This document shows positions 60,001-64,000 of a DNA stretch of 64,000 bases, piece after piece. Within the stretch, counting starts at the first letter, position 1, and each line of letters opens with the position of its first letter. The stretch comes from Misgurnus anguillicaudatus. Its lineage: Eukaryota > Chordata > Actinopteri > Cypriniformes > Cobitidae. The notes under the pieces were generated by a model. It was not told the origin of the DNA and did not search any database. It saw only the letters and a list, made by a program, of their open reading frames with translations. Where the stretch lies: contig NC_073360.2 of the NCBI RefSeq assembly GCF_027580225.2, positions 9,788,501-9,852,500 of the forward strand, given 5' to 3'. A program made the translations under genes and the position numbers.

Positions 60001-61165
60001 ATAAAGTAGAGAACAAATGTAGGTATCGAGTTGTTCAGAATTCGGACAACACTGCAAAATGTCCGGCACCCTATAAGTGCACTATAGGAGGCAAGGGGCG
60101 AATTCGGACATAATTATAGAGTGTTTCATTCATTTGAAATTGCTGTGATGTTCGGGGTGGTTGCTAGGGCAATGCGAGTTGGTTGCTGGGTATTCTGGAT
60201 TGTTATAGTTTCATCATTCACCAGGTGAAAACTGTATGTAAGATAAAAGCAAAAGTGCGTTTATGCTCAACATTCTGGATGATTTCATTCATGTGTACGA
60301 TTTCACAAACCATGTGGGAGAAATAGTAGGGTTAGTACTAGTAGTAATAGTGATGTCGTCTCTGTAAACAGCACTAAAAACAGCTTCGCAGGTGGAAACC
60401 TGTGGGTGGATGATCAAATGATTAAATACTGAGAAACGTTGTGTCTAGATATCCAGAATTGTAGTTACATCCAGTTAACTTAAAGATTTTCTAAGACTTG
60501 AGGCTATCACACAGTTGGCTATCATTACGTTGGCTCCGTATCCTTTAACACAGCCAGCGGGGAGGAAGCACCATTCTGAGAACAAACTGCTTCCCACTTT
60601 TATCGATGTTCCGGGTTCTTGACAGGAGGGGAGGAGGAAGACGTTCGACCGCTCGGCAGGGGTGCTGGCCTGGAGCGTGCCCTGCGATCCATAGATCTCA
60701 ACAGTCCAACCTTTCTCTGAACCCACGCTAAGTAATTCTCTGAAAGAGCCAGGTTGGGTTTAATGTGCTTACAGGTTGAATTAGATTTGCAGCTTTGGTA
60801 GACTTGGCAACAGCACACGGAGAACATAAGAGCCTACGGTTTTACGTGTGACAACGTTAATCTGCGATGGAGAGGCTTTTAGCGTTTAACAACAGCGTGA
60901 CCCTAAAAACGACCCCCAGTAATTACAGCTGTTACAATGTGATTCTTTTTGGAGCGGGAAAGTGATGTCTGTTGTATTTTCTGCACGCTTTTGAATGGAA
61001 TGATTGGATGGGATGCACGCGGCTGTGGGATTATACCTCATCGGGTCATGAGAGTGCATCTCGATGGGTCTAGGGGTGCCGCCCGGGCCGCCGCGTGTCA
61101 GGGCATCGATGAAGCCTCGAACAACGGCGGAGCGCCGCGCTGTTGCGAATTCATCCAGCGTGTAC
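26902..61165 (-). CDS. cog6: cog6, conserved oligomeric Golgi complex subunit 6 (3' part, 11 exons)
   Basis: COG6 is a subunit of the eight-part COG tether. It belongs to lobe B with COG5, COG7 and COG8, and acts at the cytosolic face of the Golgi in retrograde intra-Golgi vesicle docking. Joining 61165-61037, 56822-56731, 56609-56545, 56120-56029, 55850-55733, 49976-49845, 49027-48860, 48296-48189, 34763-34710, 34607-34528 and 27049-26902 gives 1186 nt in one open frame: 394 residues plus the last base of a split codon. I checked AG/GT borders and phase at every junction. Recognisable COG6 stretches include [56 protein letters not shown] and the terminus [10 protein letters not shown]. The order and spacing fit the C-terminal helical part of vertebrate COG6 (657 residues in human). 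The start codon and N-terminal exons lie outside the window. No exon shows a frameshift or internal stop, so the gene is probably functional. Identification is from memory of the family, not a search. Confidence 0.95.
27193..28821. mobile_element. element with ATGCTTTATTCTGAT ends, split by a foldback
   Basis: GTCTATTAAATGCTTTATTC at the left pairs with GAATAAAGCATTCAACAGAC (28726-28745) at the right. Internal ACCCAAGGTGG / ACCTTGGGTGTGCATT stretches are also shared in inverted form. The interior is replaced by the TTAA-ended foldback at 27537-28693. Lies in the last cog6 intron. Confidence 0.5.
27537..28693. mobile_element. 1.16-kb hairpin (foldback) element, TTAACCCTT ends
   Basis: The tips are TTAACCCTTATGTG and GCACAAGGGTTAA. 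The left arm (about 27700-28127) is matched by the right arm (28251 to about 28690) in inverse, for example CTTGGGCATGCCAAAGATTAG against CTAATCTTTGGCATGCCCAAG. The unpaired middle is only about 120 bp, so the RNA could form a hairpin of roughly 400 bp in the cog6 pre-mRNA. No coding sequence: the 96-codon frame at 27942-28232 is part of the arm. Confidence 0.85.
28821..29368 (-). mobile_element. ACCGTA...CTATAAGCCGC element, copy 1
   Basis: Left end ACCGTATTTTTCGGTCTATA; right end GGCTTATAGTCCGGAAAGTAC plus GGT. Internal GACATCATTACCGTCTACAG is shared, inverted, with the copy at 58055-58594. About 548 bp, non-coding. Confidence 0.75.
29369..31270. other. cog6: last cog6 intron, mostly unique sequence
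   Basis: 29505-29575 has CTAGCAACC-type units (similar ones at 60165-60200). 30560-31030 is balanced in composition with no transposon ends, and reads like single-copy DNA (for example TCCATCTCCATTAATAGAG and ATGGGTATTTCATGAATAAG). It is a candidate intronic regulatory element by appearance only. The minus-strand frames at 30320-30925 have no family signature. Confidence 0.4.
31272..31620. mobile_element. AT-rich MITE with TAGGCAAAGATTAATTGC ends
   Basis: The left end TAGGCAAAGATTAATTGC and right end CGCGACTAATTTTTGCCTA are imperfect inverses. The inside has inverted AAACGCATACAAAATAAAAG-like sequence, related to the element at 50814-51142. A TAAA-rich simple repeat occupies 31440-31500. Confidence 0.7.
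31440..31505. repeat. (AAAT)n-like simple repeat
   Basis: Imperfect run of AAAT/AATA units within the loop of the MITE at 31272-31620. Confidence 0.8.
32213..32490 (-). mobile_element. hAT MITE (CAGTGGTTCTCAAAC ends), copy 2, with 8-bp duplication
   Basis: Begins CAGTGGTTCTCAAACTGGGG and ends AAGTTTGAGAACCACTG. It is flanked by the perfect 8-bp duplication CTGTAGCT (32205-32212 and 32491-32498). 278 bp. The body is inverted relative to the copy at 13907. It lies in the last cog6 intron. Confidence 0.92.
32499..34527. other. cog6: intron sequence with a pentanucleotide microsatellite
   Basis: Apart from the TTCTA repeat at 33441-33478 and the right end of a TTAAAGG-type element near 34000-34160 (ending GTGCCCTTTAAA), I see no structure. 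Chance frames only. Confidence 0.45.
33441..33478. repeat. (TTCTA)n microsatellite
   Basis: About seven tandem TTCTA units with one variant (TTTTA), in a cog6 intron. Confidence 0.9.
34528..34607 (-). CDS. cog6: cog6 coding exon 10 of 11 visible
   Basis: 80 nt. It starts in phase 0 after acceptor ctttcacag with [20 protein letters not shown], then LLSAAI, and ends with AA of a lysine codon before donor gtatgag. The following intron is 7.5 kb and rich in inserted DNA. Confidence 0.95.
34710..34763 (-). CDS. cog6: cog6 coding exon 9 of 11 visible (54-nt micro-sized exon)
   Basis: 54 nt, 18 codons, phase 0 at both ends: [18 protein letters not shown]. The acceptor is ttctcgcag and the donor gtgagg. 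It sits after a 13.4-kb intron and only 102 bases upstream of the next exon. Because its length is a multiple of three, skipping it would keep the frame. Confidence 0.93.
35265..35694 (-). mobile_element. TTAAAGGGGACAT-family MITE, copy 4
   Basis: Starts TTAAAGAGGATATTTCACAAG and ends CATGATATGTCCCCTTTAA. Same orientation as the 17375 copy. 430 bp, uninterrupted. In the large intron of cog6. Confidence 0.85.
36023..36372. mobile_element. DNA element with GCATTCA-type inverted ends
   Basis: The left GGTACATTCACGTTATAAGC and right CCGCTGCTAATCTGAATGCAG are imperfect inverses. Rich in GTCGC / GCGAC motifs inside. 350 bp, non-coding. Confidence 0.5.
36707..37133 (-). mobile_element. PIF/Harbinger-like MITE with TTA target duplication
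   Basis: It begins CCGTGGGTTCACACCAGC and ends GCTGGTCTGAACGCAGCA. TTA is present on both sides (36704-36706 and 37134-37136), as expected for PIF/Harbinger. The body holds TTCACATTGACTTAACATTG, which is the inverse of the 6701 copy. It is the best preserved member in the window. In a cog6 intron. Confidence 0.75.
37137..38929. other. cog6: intron sequence without recognised genes
   Basis: 37265-37370 has CCATGGGTTAAAACAACCC-type repeat scraps. The rest is AT-rich. The minus-strand frame at 37673-37921 shows no family motif. Confidence 0.45.
38930..39228. mobile_element. decayed MITE with CAGGGCTCCAGAC / GAAGCCCTG ends
   Basis: The left end CAGGGCTCCAGACTAACTTT and the right end ACTGAAGCCCTG are short inverses. 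The body has repeated AGGGGC(G/A)CA units. hAT-like in style, but I see no 8-bp duplication. Confidence 0.5.
39291..39690. mobile_element. nested insertion 1 (TTTACTAA-bearing segment)
   Basis: The family sequence breaks after GATGTAAAATAAAT and resumes at TATGTGAAGGTTAATCTG. The insert has ACTAACAGCTTGCACCAGCGC near the left and TTTAGTAAATCTGGTG near the right, with several AGTAAAT / ATTTACT repeats in both orientations. Confidence 0.5.
39770..40517. mobile_element. nested insertion 2, long palindromic foldback
   Basis: The left arm starts TTAAAGGGACACTCCACTTT. The right arm repeats it in inverse, for example GAGTCAAGCTTTAAATAGG opposite TTATTTAAAAACTTGACTC, and TAATGGTCTAATCAGATTCA opposite its complement. 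The outer about 15 bp of the right arm are missing (it stops at CATATTTTCAAAAAAAG). Arms are about 330 bp each. Confidence 0.8.
40665..41168. mobile_element. nested insertion 3, hAT-type element with 8-bp duplication
   Basis: It begins TAGGGGTGTGCATTGGTGC and ends TTGTTGACACCCCCA. It is flanked by the perfect 8-bp duplication CTGGGTTG (40657-40664 and 41169-41176), which was part of the host MITE sequence. 504 bp, non-coding. Confidence 0.9.
41269..42390. other. cog6: intron sequence, low in transposons
   Basis: 41850-42260 is balanced in composition and shows no element ends, with motifs such as GAATAAACAATAGAG and ATTTCATTCATGAACC. A possible single-copy regulatory stretch, untested. Confidence 0.35.
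42391..43100 (+). mobile_element. TTCCCAC...GTGGGAA repeat element, copy 2
   Basis: Near-identical in its outer parts to 14941-15530, same orientation. The inner segment (about 42535-42775) is longer here, with CGCGCTGCGTCACTGCAGTG and GGGGACGGCTCC that copy 1 lacks. The 106-codon frame at 42471-42791 runs through repeat DNA and is not a gene. Confidence 0.75.
43374..44470 (+). pseudogene. decayed YqaJ-exonuclease-like gene
   Basis: An ATG at 43374 opens a frame with [17 protein letters not shown], then after a stop or frame change [17 protein letters not shown] followed by a good donor (gtaagt). About 0.8 kb later, 44281-44405 encodes [12 protein letters not shown] then [18 protein letters not shown] before a stop. 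The sequence D-P-x(n)-G-LLEIKCP is the catalytic core of the YqaJ/lambda-exonuclease-type nuclease fold (E-x-K). In fish such proteins occur in repeat-associated genes (from memory). Several frame breaks and in-frame stops show that it is dead. It is in a cog6 intron on the opposite strand. The element ends are not identified. Confidence 0.6.
44471..45684. other. cog6: intron sequence with imperfect AT-rich tandem units
   Basis: 45010-45280 contains several diverged units of the form AGTATTTACAT...AGAAA...CATT(A)AT(A)AA, about 65-70 bp apart, reading like an old tandem repeat. Nothing coding. Confidence 0.45.
45010..45285. repeat. diverged AT-rich tandem repeat
   Basis: ATTATAAAGTATTTACA recurs at about 45030, 45151 and (as CATAATGTATTTACATGG) 45236. 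Each is accompanied by AGAAACATT- or AGAAATAC-type motifs. The copies are uneven in length. Confidence 0.55.
45685..46021 (+). mobile_element. TTAACTCTTTCC-family element, copy 3
   Basis: Starts TTAACTCTTTCCCCGCCATT and ends CAGGGAAAGAGTTAA, with TTAA at both tips. 337 bp. Subterminal GACGAGTTATCTCGTC palindrome as in the other copies. Non-coding. Confidence 0.8.
46022..47079. other. cog6: intron sequence with transposon scraps
   Basis: Chance frames only. 46790-46870 and 47390-47465 look like two parts of one element (GAAATGCATCTG / CAGCGCATCCCTAAT) split by the MITE at 47080. Confidence 0.4.
47080..47364. mobile_element. MITE with AAACAGTATGTA / TACATACTGTTCC ends
   Basis: The left end TAAAGAAACAGTATGTAGGA and right end TCTTACATACTGTTCCTTTA are inverted. 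It contains a 33-bp tandem repeat (47100-47176). Families with this end are widespread in teleosts (from memory). The open frame at 46943-47206 crosses its left end and is not a gene. Confidence 0.75.
47100..47176. repeat. 33-bp tandem repeat, 2.3 copies
   Basis: TTGTGGCCAAAACTGGTACT begins unit 1. Unit 2 starts 33 bases later with one change (GGCTAAAA), and a partial third unit follows. It is located inside the MITE at 47080-47364. Confidence 0.85.
48189..48296 (-). CDS. cog6: cog6 coding exon 8 of 11 visible
   Basis: 108 nt, phase 0 at both ends. It reads [20 protein letters not shown], then [16 protein letters not shown]. The acceptor is cactgtag, an interrupted pyrimidine tract, and the donor gtgaga. 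The C-terminal residues VVQQQTTEQ are the less conserved linker that precedes the small next exon. Confidence 0.95.
48533..48848. mobile_element. half of a foldback element next to a cog6 splice donor
   Basis: Matches the right half of the full element at 61262-61909 (AACTCCCAAAAGTGCTATTA through GATAGAGGGATGATTCAACA, ending ATTCCTTTAA). Its TTAA tip is 12 bases from the exon border at 48860. The left half is missing. Confidence 0.8.
48860..49027 (-). CDS. cog6: cog6 coding exon 7 of 11 visible
   Basis: 168 nt, phase 0 at both ends, the longest exon in the window. It reads [20 protein letters not shown], then [20 protein letters not shown] and [16 protein letters not shown]. Acceptor is tttcag and donor gtaagc. 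The donor is only 12 bases from the TTAA end of a foldback-element fragment in the following intron (48533-48848). Confidence 0.96.
49028..49844. other. cog6: cog6 intron
   Basis: No recognised element or gene. A CTATCCCTTTAAAAAGGG palindromic scrap at 49150-49167 may be a worn MITE end. Confidence 0.45.
49845..49976 (-). CDS. cog6: cog6 coding exon 6 of 11 visible
   Basis: 132 nt, phase 0 at both ends. After acceptor ctatctcag it reads [20 protein letters not shown], then [20 protein letters not shown] and DFAQ, before donor gtgactg. The PPPDLGP turn and the LDARQADF stretch are distinctive for COG6. Confidence 0.96.
50150..50392. mobile_element. diverged fragment of the 61262-type foldback
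   Basis: TAACTACTCATGTAACAGTC, GAATGAATGGGGCTAGGCTA and GGTGGTATTCCTTTAT parallel the right half of 61262-61909, with many differences. An old copy in a cog6 intron. Confidence 0.5.
50814..51142. mobile_element. hAT-type MITE (TAGGGCTGTCAAAAG ends) with 8-bp duplication
   Basis: Begins TAGGGCTGTCAAAAGATTAA and ends TTAATCTTTTGACAGCCCTA. It is flanked by the perfect 8-bp duplication ATAAAAAT (50806-50813 and 51143-51150). The arms are largely complementary (foldback). 329 bp. Confidence 0.92.
51151..53196. other. cog6: cog6 intron, partly unique
   Basis: 51180-51640 is the continuation of the DNA into which the MITE jumped. 51880-52200 has no element ends and has several TAAT cores (TTATTAGCTCTGG, TTTGATTAGAGCGC). 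It is a possible single-copy regulatory stretch, untested. The minus-strand 118-codon frame at 51269-51625 has no family signature. Confidence 0.4.
53197..54105 (+). mobile_element. TTAACTCTTTCC-family element, copy 4, interrupted
   Basis: Starts TTAACTCTTTCCCCGCCAC and ends TGGCGTGGAAAGAGTTAA. The hAT MITE at 53216-53618 inserted 19 bp inside its left end. Removing it restores the palindromic GACGAGTTAACTTGTC region typical of the family. Confidence 0.8.
53216..53618. mobile_element. hAT-type MITE (CAGTGTTGGG ends) with 8-bp duplication
   Basis: Begins CAGTGTTGGGGAAAGTTAC and ends GTAACCCTCAACACTG. The perfect 8-bp duplication CCCGCCAC (53208-53215 and 53619-53626) lies within the host element's end. 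The body is full of AAGTAAC / GTTACTT motifs in both orientations. 403 bp. Confidence 0.92.
54233..55377. mobile_element. hAT-type element with 8-bp duplication, 1.1 kb
   Basis: Starts CAGGGGTGTGCCAAAATCTC and ends GCGATTCCCACCCCTA. The perfect 8-bp duplication CTGGCAAA flanks it (54225-54232 and 55378-55385). The subterminal regions are rich in CGATA / TATCG motifs in opposite orientations (for example ATGTATCGATCG against ACATGTATCGAATTG), possible transposase-binding sites. No transposase motif in the frames inside. Confidence 0.92.
55733..55850 (-). CDS. cog6: cog6 coding exon 5 of 11 visible, weak donor
   Basis: 118 nt. The leading T completes the serine codon from the previous exon. 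The exon reads [34 protein letters not shown] and WLMDK, and ends in phase 0. The donor is AAA|gtcgag, which departs from the usual gtaagt-type consensus. The next exon starts with the same six bases, GTCGAG. Using the nearby gtactt instead would shift the frame, so AAA|gtcgag is the better choice. Confidence 0.92.
56029..56120 (-). CDS. cog6: cog6 coding exon 4 of 11 visible
   Basis: 92 nt. The exon starts in phase 0 after acceptor ctgtcag and reads [20 protein letters not shown], then [10 protein letters not shown]. It ends with AG of a split serine codon before donor gtacac. This is one of the most conserved parts of COG6 and anchors the gene identification. Confidence 0.96.
56340..56519 (-). 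mobile_element. half of a TTAAAGG...GTTCACCC foldback
   Basis: Ends CGTTTTTGGGTGAACCAATCC plus TTTAA, matching the right arm of 18537-19572 in style. The partner arm is absent. It lies in the short cog6 intron between 56120 and 56545 and takes up almost half of it. Confidence 0.6.
56545..56609 (-). CDS. cog6: cog6 coding exon 3 of 11 visible
   Basis: 65 nt. The first two bases complete the glycine codon split with the previous exon, then [21 protein letters not shown] ends at a complete codon before donor gtgag. The acceptor is gtatag, preceded by only a short, mixed pyrimidine tract. Despite its size the exon is supported by phase on both sides and by the clear COG6 residues [11 protein letters not shown]. 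Confidence 0.94.
56731..56822 (-). CDS. cog6: cog6 coding exon 2 of 11 visible
   Basis: 92 nt. The leading G completes the arginine of ...HDPMR. The exon reads [20 protein letters not shown] and then [10 protein letters not shown], and ends with the first base of a glycine codon before donor gtacgc. The acceptor is ttgtcag. The helix-rich, charged sequence is typical of the CATCHR-type tether fold. Confidence 0.95.
58055..58594 (+). mobile_element. ACCGTA...CTATAAGCCGC element, copy 2
   Basis: Begins TACCGTAATTTCCGGACTAT and ends GGCTTATGGACCGTAAA. The body is inverted relative to 28821-29368. 540 bp, non-coding. It stops 10 bases before the target duplication of the next element. Confidence 0.75.
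58613..59224. mobile_element. hAT-type element (TAGGGGTGTAACGG ends) with 8-bp duplication
   Basis: Begins TAGGGGTGTAACGGTACG and ends with the exact inverse, CGTACCGTTACACCCCTA. The perfect 8-bp duplication TTGAAAAG flanks it (58605-58612 and 59225-59232). Subterminal CACGGTTCGGT units are repeated. 612 bp, no transposase. Confidence 0.94.
59354..61036. other. cog6: cog6 intron with a coding-like open segment
   Basis: Mostly unstructured. CTAGG/CTGGG-type scraps (GGTTGCTAGGGCAATGCG) are at 60165-60200. The notable part is the open segment at 60475-60739, listed separately. Confidence 0.45.
60475..60739 (-). pseudogene. open, coding-like segment of unknown origin
   Basis: After an acceptor-like ggctctttcag the minus strand is open for 88 codons: [44 protein letters not shown], and on to a stop at the low-coordinate end. 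Third codon positions are G/C-rich in the first half, unlike the AT-rich intron. The phrase [10 protein letters not shown] faintly resembles the YG-x-x-GTL turn of Gfo/Idh/MocA-type oxidoreductases, but I cannot place the rest. It is not needed for the cog6 frame, which joins 61037 to 56822 perfectly. It may be a processed-gene fragment, an alternative exon or chance. Confidence 0.25.
61037..61165 (-). CDS. cog6: cog6 coding exon 1 of 11 visible
   Basis: This 129-nt exon is the most 5' one in the window. It starts with the last base of a split codon after a cag acceptor, reads [12 protein letters not shown], then [16 protein letters not shown] and EMHSHDPM, and ends with AG before the donor gtataat. 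It is GC-rich compared with the surrounding intron. The incoming phase shows that at least one more coding exon lies upstream, beyond 64000. I searched 61166-64000 on the minus strand and saw no candidate for it. Confidence 0.95.
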
Positions 61166-61261
61166 CTGTTAAGCATATAGAAAAGTGGGAATTGGTGAAA
61201 AGGAAGAGTGACCGGTAGTCATGGAAACTGTAGGGAATTCTCATATCAATTCCAACAGCAC

Positions 61262-61909
61262 TTAAAGGAATAGTCTACTCATTTTCAATATTAAAATATG
61301 TTATTACCTTAACTAAGAATTGTTGATACATCCCTCTATCATCTGTGTGCGTGCACGTAAGCGCTGGAGCGCGCTGCGACGCTTCGATAGCATTTAGCTT
61401 AGCCCCATTCATTCAATGGTACCATTAAGAGATAAAGTTAGAAGTGACCAAACACATCAGCGTGAGGAACTATATTTTATGGCGTAATAGCACTTTTGGG
61501 AGTACTTTGACTCGCCTGAAAAGTTCGCTCCCCTTCTCACTCTCATAATGGGAGAGGGAGGGTGTTACTGCGCCGAGTCGAAGTACTCCCAAAAGTGCTA
61601 TTACGCCATAAAATATAGTTCCTCTTTTAAATCCGCTTAGAAAAGCGCTACGTTTTATTTTGTACCACCAAACTTGCTCGTATAACTACTCGTCTTAAAT
61701 AGGAAAAACGTTGATGTGTTTGGTCACTTCTAACTTTATCTCTAAATGGTACCATTGAATGAATGGGGCTAAGCTAAATGCTATCGAAGCGTCGCAGCGC
61801 GCTCCAGCGCTTACGTGCACGCACACAGATGATAGAGGGATGTATCAACAATTCTTAGTTAAGGTAATAACATATTTTAATATTGAAAATGAGTAGACTA
61901 TTCCTTTAA
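61262..61909. mobile_element. full-length foldback with TTAAAGGAATAGT ends
   Basis: The left arm begins TTAAAGGAATAGTCTACTC. The right arm ends GAGTAGACTATTCCTTTAA. The arms pair over about 240 bp, for example ACCAAACACATCAGCGTGAG against AACGTTGATGTGTTTGGT, and GCAGCGCGCTCCAGCGCTTA against its inverse. 648 bp, non-coding. Fragments are at 48533-48848 and 50150-50392. Confidence 0.88.
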
Positions 61910-62049
61910 AGGGATAGTTCAGCCAAAAATGATATTTAACCCAATATTTAATCAAACGCAAGCCGTAAGTGAAGTGTATGTCCATCATTTTACAAACAAA
62001 CACATTTTCAGTTATTTTAGAAAATGTCTTTGCCGAACTATCCCTTTAA
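61906..62049. mobile_element. small MITE sharing a TTAA with its neighbour
   Basis: Begins TTAAAGGGATAGTTCAGCC and ends GCCGAACTATCCCTTTAA. 144 bp. Its left TTAA (61906-61909) is also the right TTAA of the foldback at 61262-61909. Confidence 0.82.
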
Positions 62050-63436
62050 CAACACCGGTGCCTTACAGATTTTAAAGAAGCACTGAAACTGCTTTTGGGA
62101 AATTATTTAATCATTTTTGCAATCAAACTTGTCTACCAATCCAAAAAAATTTAACCACAGTAATAAAAAAGACCTTCAAAACTGCTAAACCTTCAAAACA
62201 GCCTCTGAGGAGAATAATACTTTATGTTAGAGACCCAGGGTCACAGACGCAAAACAATGAAGGCCCCCGTTTGCAGTAAGGAAACGCGACTGTGTTTTGA
62301 TCTACGGGCTGAGACAGACCCTGTGCAGACTAAACAGTAGCGACCACAGCAGTCAAGAGAAAACGGGAGGACTGGAGGGATGGTGAAATATGGCAGGGAT
62401 TCCAGGAACACCAGGGACTACATCCCCTGCTTTCACTTCTCCGGCCTTGGACTCCCACAGATAAACTCACCACAGGCCGGAGAGGGTGAGAGCGCAGAAT
62501 GAGACAGATAAGTGTGAGAAAAGACACTTGCGTAACTCATAAGCTTATTCACGTATTAAAGCGCATGACATACCTTGAAAAACTGTATTGTCTATGAAAA
62601 GATAAAGCAAAGCTTTAGGAAAGAGAAAACTAAACAAAAAATATGAAGGTTCTACTGAAGGCACCGCTGTTTCCCCGAAAAAGAAAAAAAAAACGCAGAG
62701 GAGGATGTGAGAAAATCTGAATATTTTGTCAATATGGGCATTTGGCACAGTGAGAGAAATGCTTGGGATGTTTTCACAATTCGTCTGGGCAGGAGGCAAA
62801 CATGAGCGAATAAGTTATTATTGTCTCTATTTAAAGACATTGACCAAGTTTATCTCGTTACAGATATGAAAGACTATAAATAAACGACGTGTTTACATTT
62901 TCAAAAGTAAACGTGAGCAATGCTTGCCCAAGCAAATATAGACTATGACACTCACTTTATGCATTGCTACACCATAAAAAAAAACTCTTCAATTTTTAGG
63001 TGGTTTAGTTGTCAATCTAAGTTACATTTTAAGTTACATTTTCACTACACTTTGCATTTTTATTTTAATTTGTTTTAATTTTTTTGTTATAGGTTATAAA
63101 ACTATTAAAATAGGTTATAAAAACAAGTGAAAATTGCTTAACCTGATTTAAAAAGCTAGTAACAAGTGTACAGTGTTGGGTAAGTTACTCAAAAAAAGTA
63201 AATGAAGAGGTTCATTGCAAAACCTGATAAATCAGTTTTTAACATTTTTGTCAAAACATGTTTATTATTATGTTATCATGTTATTATTTTGTTTTATGGT
63301 GCTACTTAGCTGTATTTTTTAAGTTATGAAGGTTTAAATCAAAACAAACCAACTGCAGTTGAATTAATATTAATTGGAATGCACAACCAAAAAACAGTTA
63401 TAACTCTTTAAAAATTACTAGTTGCTTATTACATCT
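62050..63436. other. cog6: cog6 intron
   Basis: No cog6 exon was found here on the minus strand. Chance frames at 62330-62840. A GTGTTGGGTAAGTTACTCAAAA scrap at 63174-63195 resembles the end of the 53216-type hAT MITE. Confidence 0.45.
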
Positions 63437-63751
63437 TTAAAGGAGCATTTCACCCGTAGAAACATTAATCTTTATCGAAAGTGCGTCATATTTGTAGTCG
63501 AAATGTAACATACATTTGACCGAGAAAAAGAGTGTTTGTAGTCTCACCCCCTCAACAAAGATATTGGACTTCCTGCTTTCAATGATGCAAAATGATGATT
63601 TTTACATAATTGAAACAAGGAAGTGCAACACTGAAATCTGTATTTCTCCTCTCTCAGGGGAAACTGAGGAAATTATGCACGACCATTCAAAAACATGACT
63701 GGGGTTCTAACCGTACAAAGCTTAATGCAAATGGGTGAAGTGTCCATTTAA
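63437..63751. mobile_element. MITE with TTAAAGGAGCATTTCACCC ends
   Basis: The left TTAAAGGAGCATTTCACCC pairs with the right GGGTGAAGTGTCCATTTAA. TTAA is at both tips. 315 bp, non-coding. Confidence 0.75.
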
Positions 63752-63924
63752 TCATGCAATAAGATTACTGTACAAATAACTTTCTTCAAAAAGTATTTAA
63801 TTATTTATTACTTTCTAAATCCTATTAAGTAAATGATACAAAAATAGGCTTGAAACGGCTCGAATTAATCATATAAAAGTACATAAACTTTTCTGGTCCC
63901 ACTTTAGGGTCCAATTCTCACTAT

Positions 63925-64000
63925 TAAAGGCGGAGTGCACAATGTTTGAAAAAAAAATTGGAAAAGGAGACGGGCCGACTACCAAAACACACTTATAGCC
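63925..64000 (+). mobile_element. left end of a TTAAAGGCGGAGTGCAC element, cut by the window edge
   Basis: TTAAAGGCGGAGTGCACAATG and GGAGACGGGCCGACTACC belong to a repeat end common in cyprinids (from memory). The right end lies outside. Confidence 0.55.

Noticed and set aside
62320..62530. Possible upstream cog6 exon (moderate GC)
   Set aside because: No reading frame resembles the COG6 residues expected before [12 protein letters not shown], and no acceptor/donor pair fits the phase.

Overview
The window looks like vertebrate nuclear DNA from a teleost, most likely a cyprinid (inference). The reasons are one conserved protein-coding gene split into short exons by kilobase-scale introns, AT-rich non-coding sequence, and a dense mixture of small DNA-transposon families with ends such as TTAAAGGGGACATTTCACAAG or CAGTGGTTCTCAAAC that I know from fish genomes. 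I see no bacterial-style genes, operons, CRISPR arrays, rRNA or tRNA genes, and no intact autonomous transposon. Almost all long open frames are chance frames or lie inside transposon debris.

The only host gene I can support is cog6 (conserved oligomeric Golgi complex subunit 6) on the minus strand. Eleven coding exons, which by order are the last eleven, lie between 61165 and 26902. Every exon has AG/GT borders and the phases match throughout. They encode 394 complete residues plus a split first codon, about the C-terminal 60 percent of a protein that is about 657 residues long in human. The 5' exons must lie beyond 64000. The stop codon is at 26902-26904, and a possible ATTAAA poly(A) signal is at 26734-26739.

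Layout: 1-26700 is gene-free flank downstream of cog6, filled with nested non-autonomous DNA elements. 26700-27049 is the last cog6 exon and 3' UTR. 27050-34527 is a large intron with a 1.16-kb hairpin element. 34528-34763 holds two exons. 34764-48188 is a second large intron with a heavily nested element cluster (39243-41268), a paired 0.6-0.7-kb repeat copy and a decayed YqaJ-exonuclease-like gene. 48189-49976 holds three exons. 49977-55732 is an intron with three elements that carry perfect 8-bp target duplications. 55733-56822 holds four exons. 56823-61036 is an intron with a 2.1-kb element that has two others inside it. 61037-61165 is the most 5' visible exon, and intron sequence continues to 64000.

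The mobile DNA falls into three mechanistic groups. hAT-type elements have 8-bp target-site duplications (seven perfect examples). A PIF/Harbinger-like family has TTA duplications, and one copy keeps a MADF-domain exon. A large, varied set of foldback or inverted-repeat elements begins and ends with TTAA. Three broken coding relics (MADF, DUF3504/Crypton-like, YqaJ) hint at the autonomous elements that once supplied enzymes. I found no convincing new biological system. The strongest things to follow up are the recurrent TTAA-ended foldback families, the YqaJ relic, a coding-like open segment in a cog6 intron (60475-60739), and mobile DNA placed right beside a cog6 splice donor.
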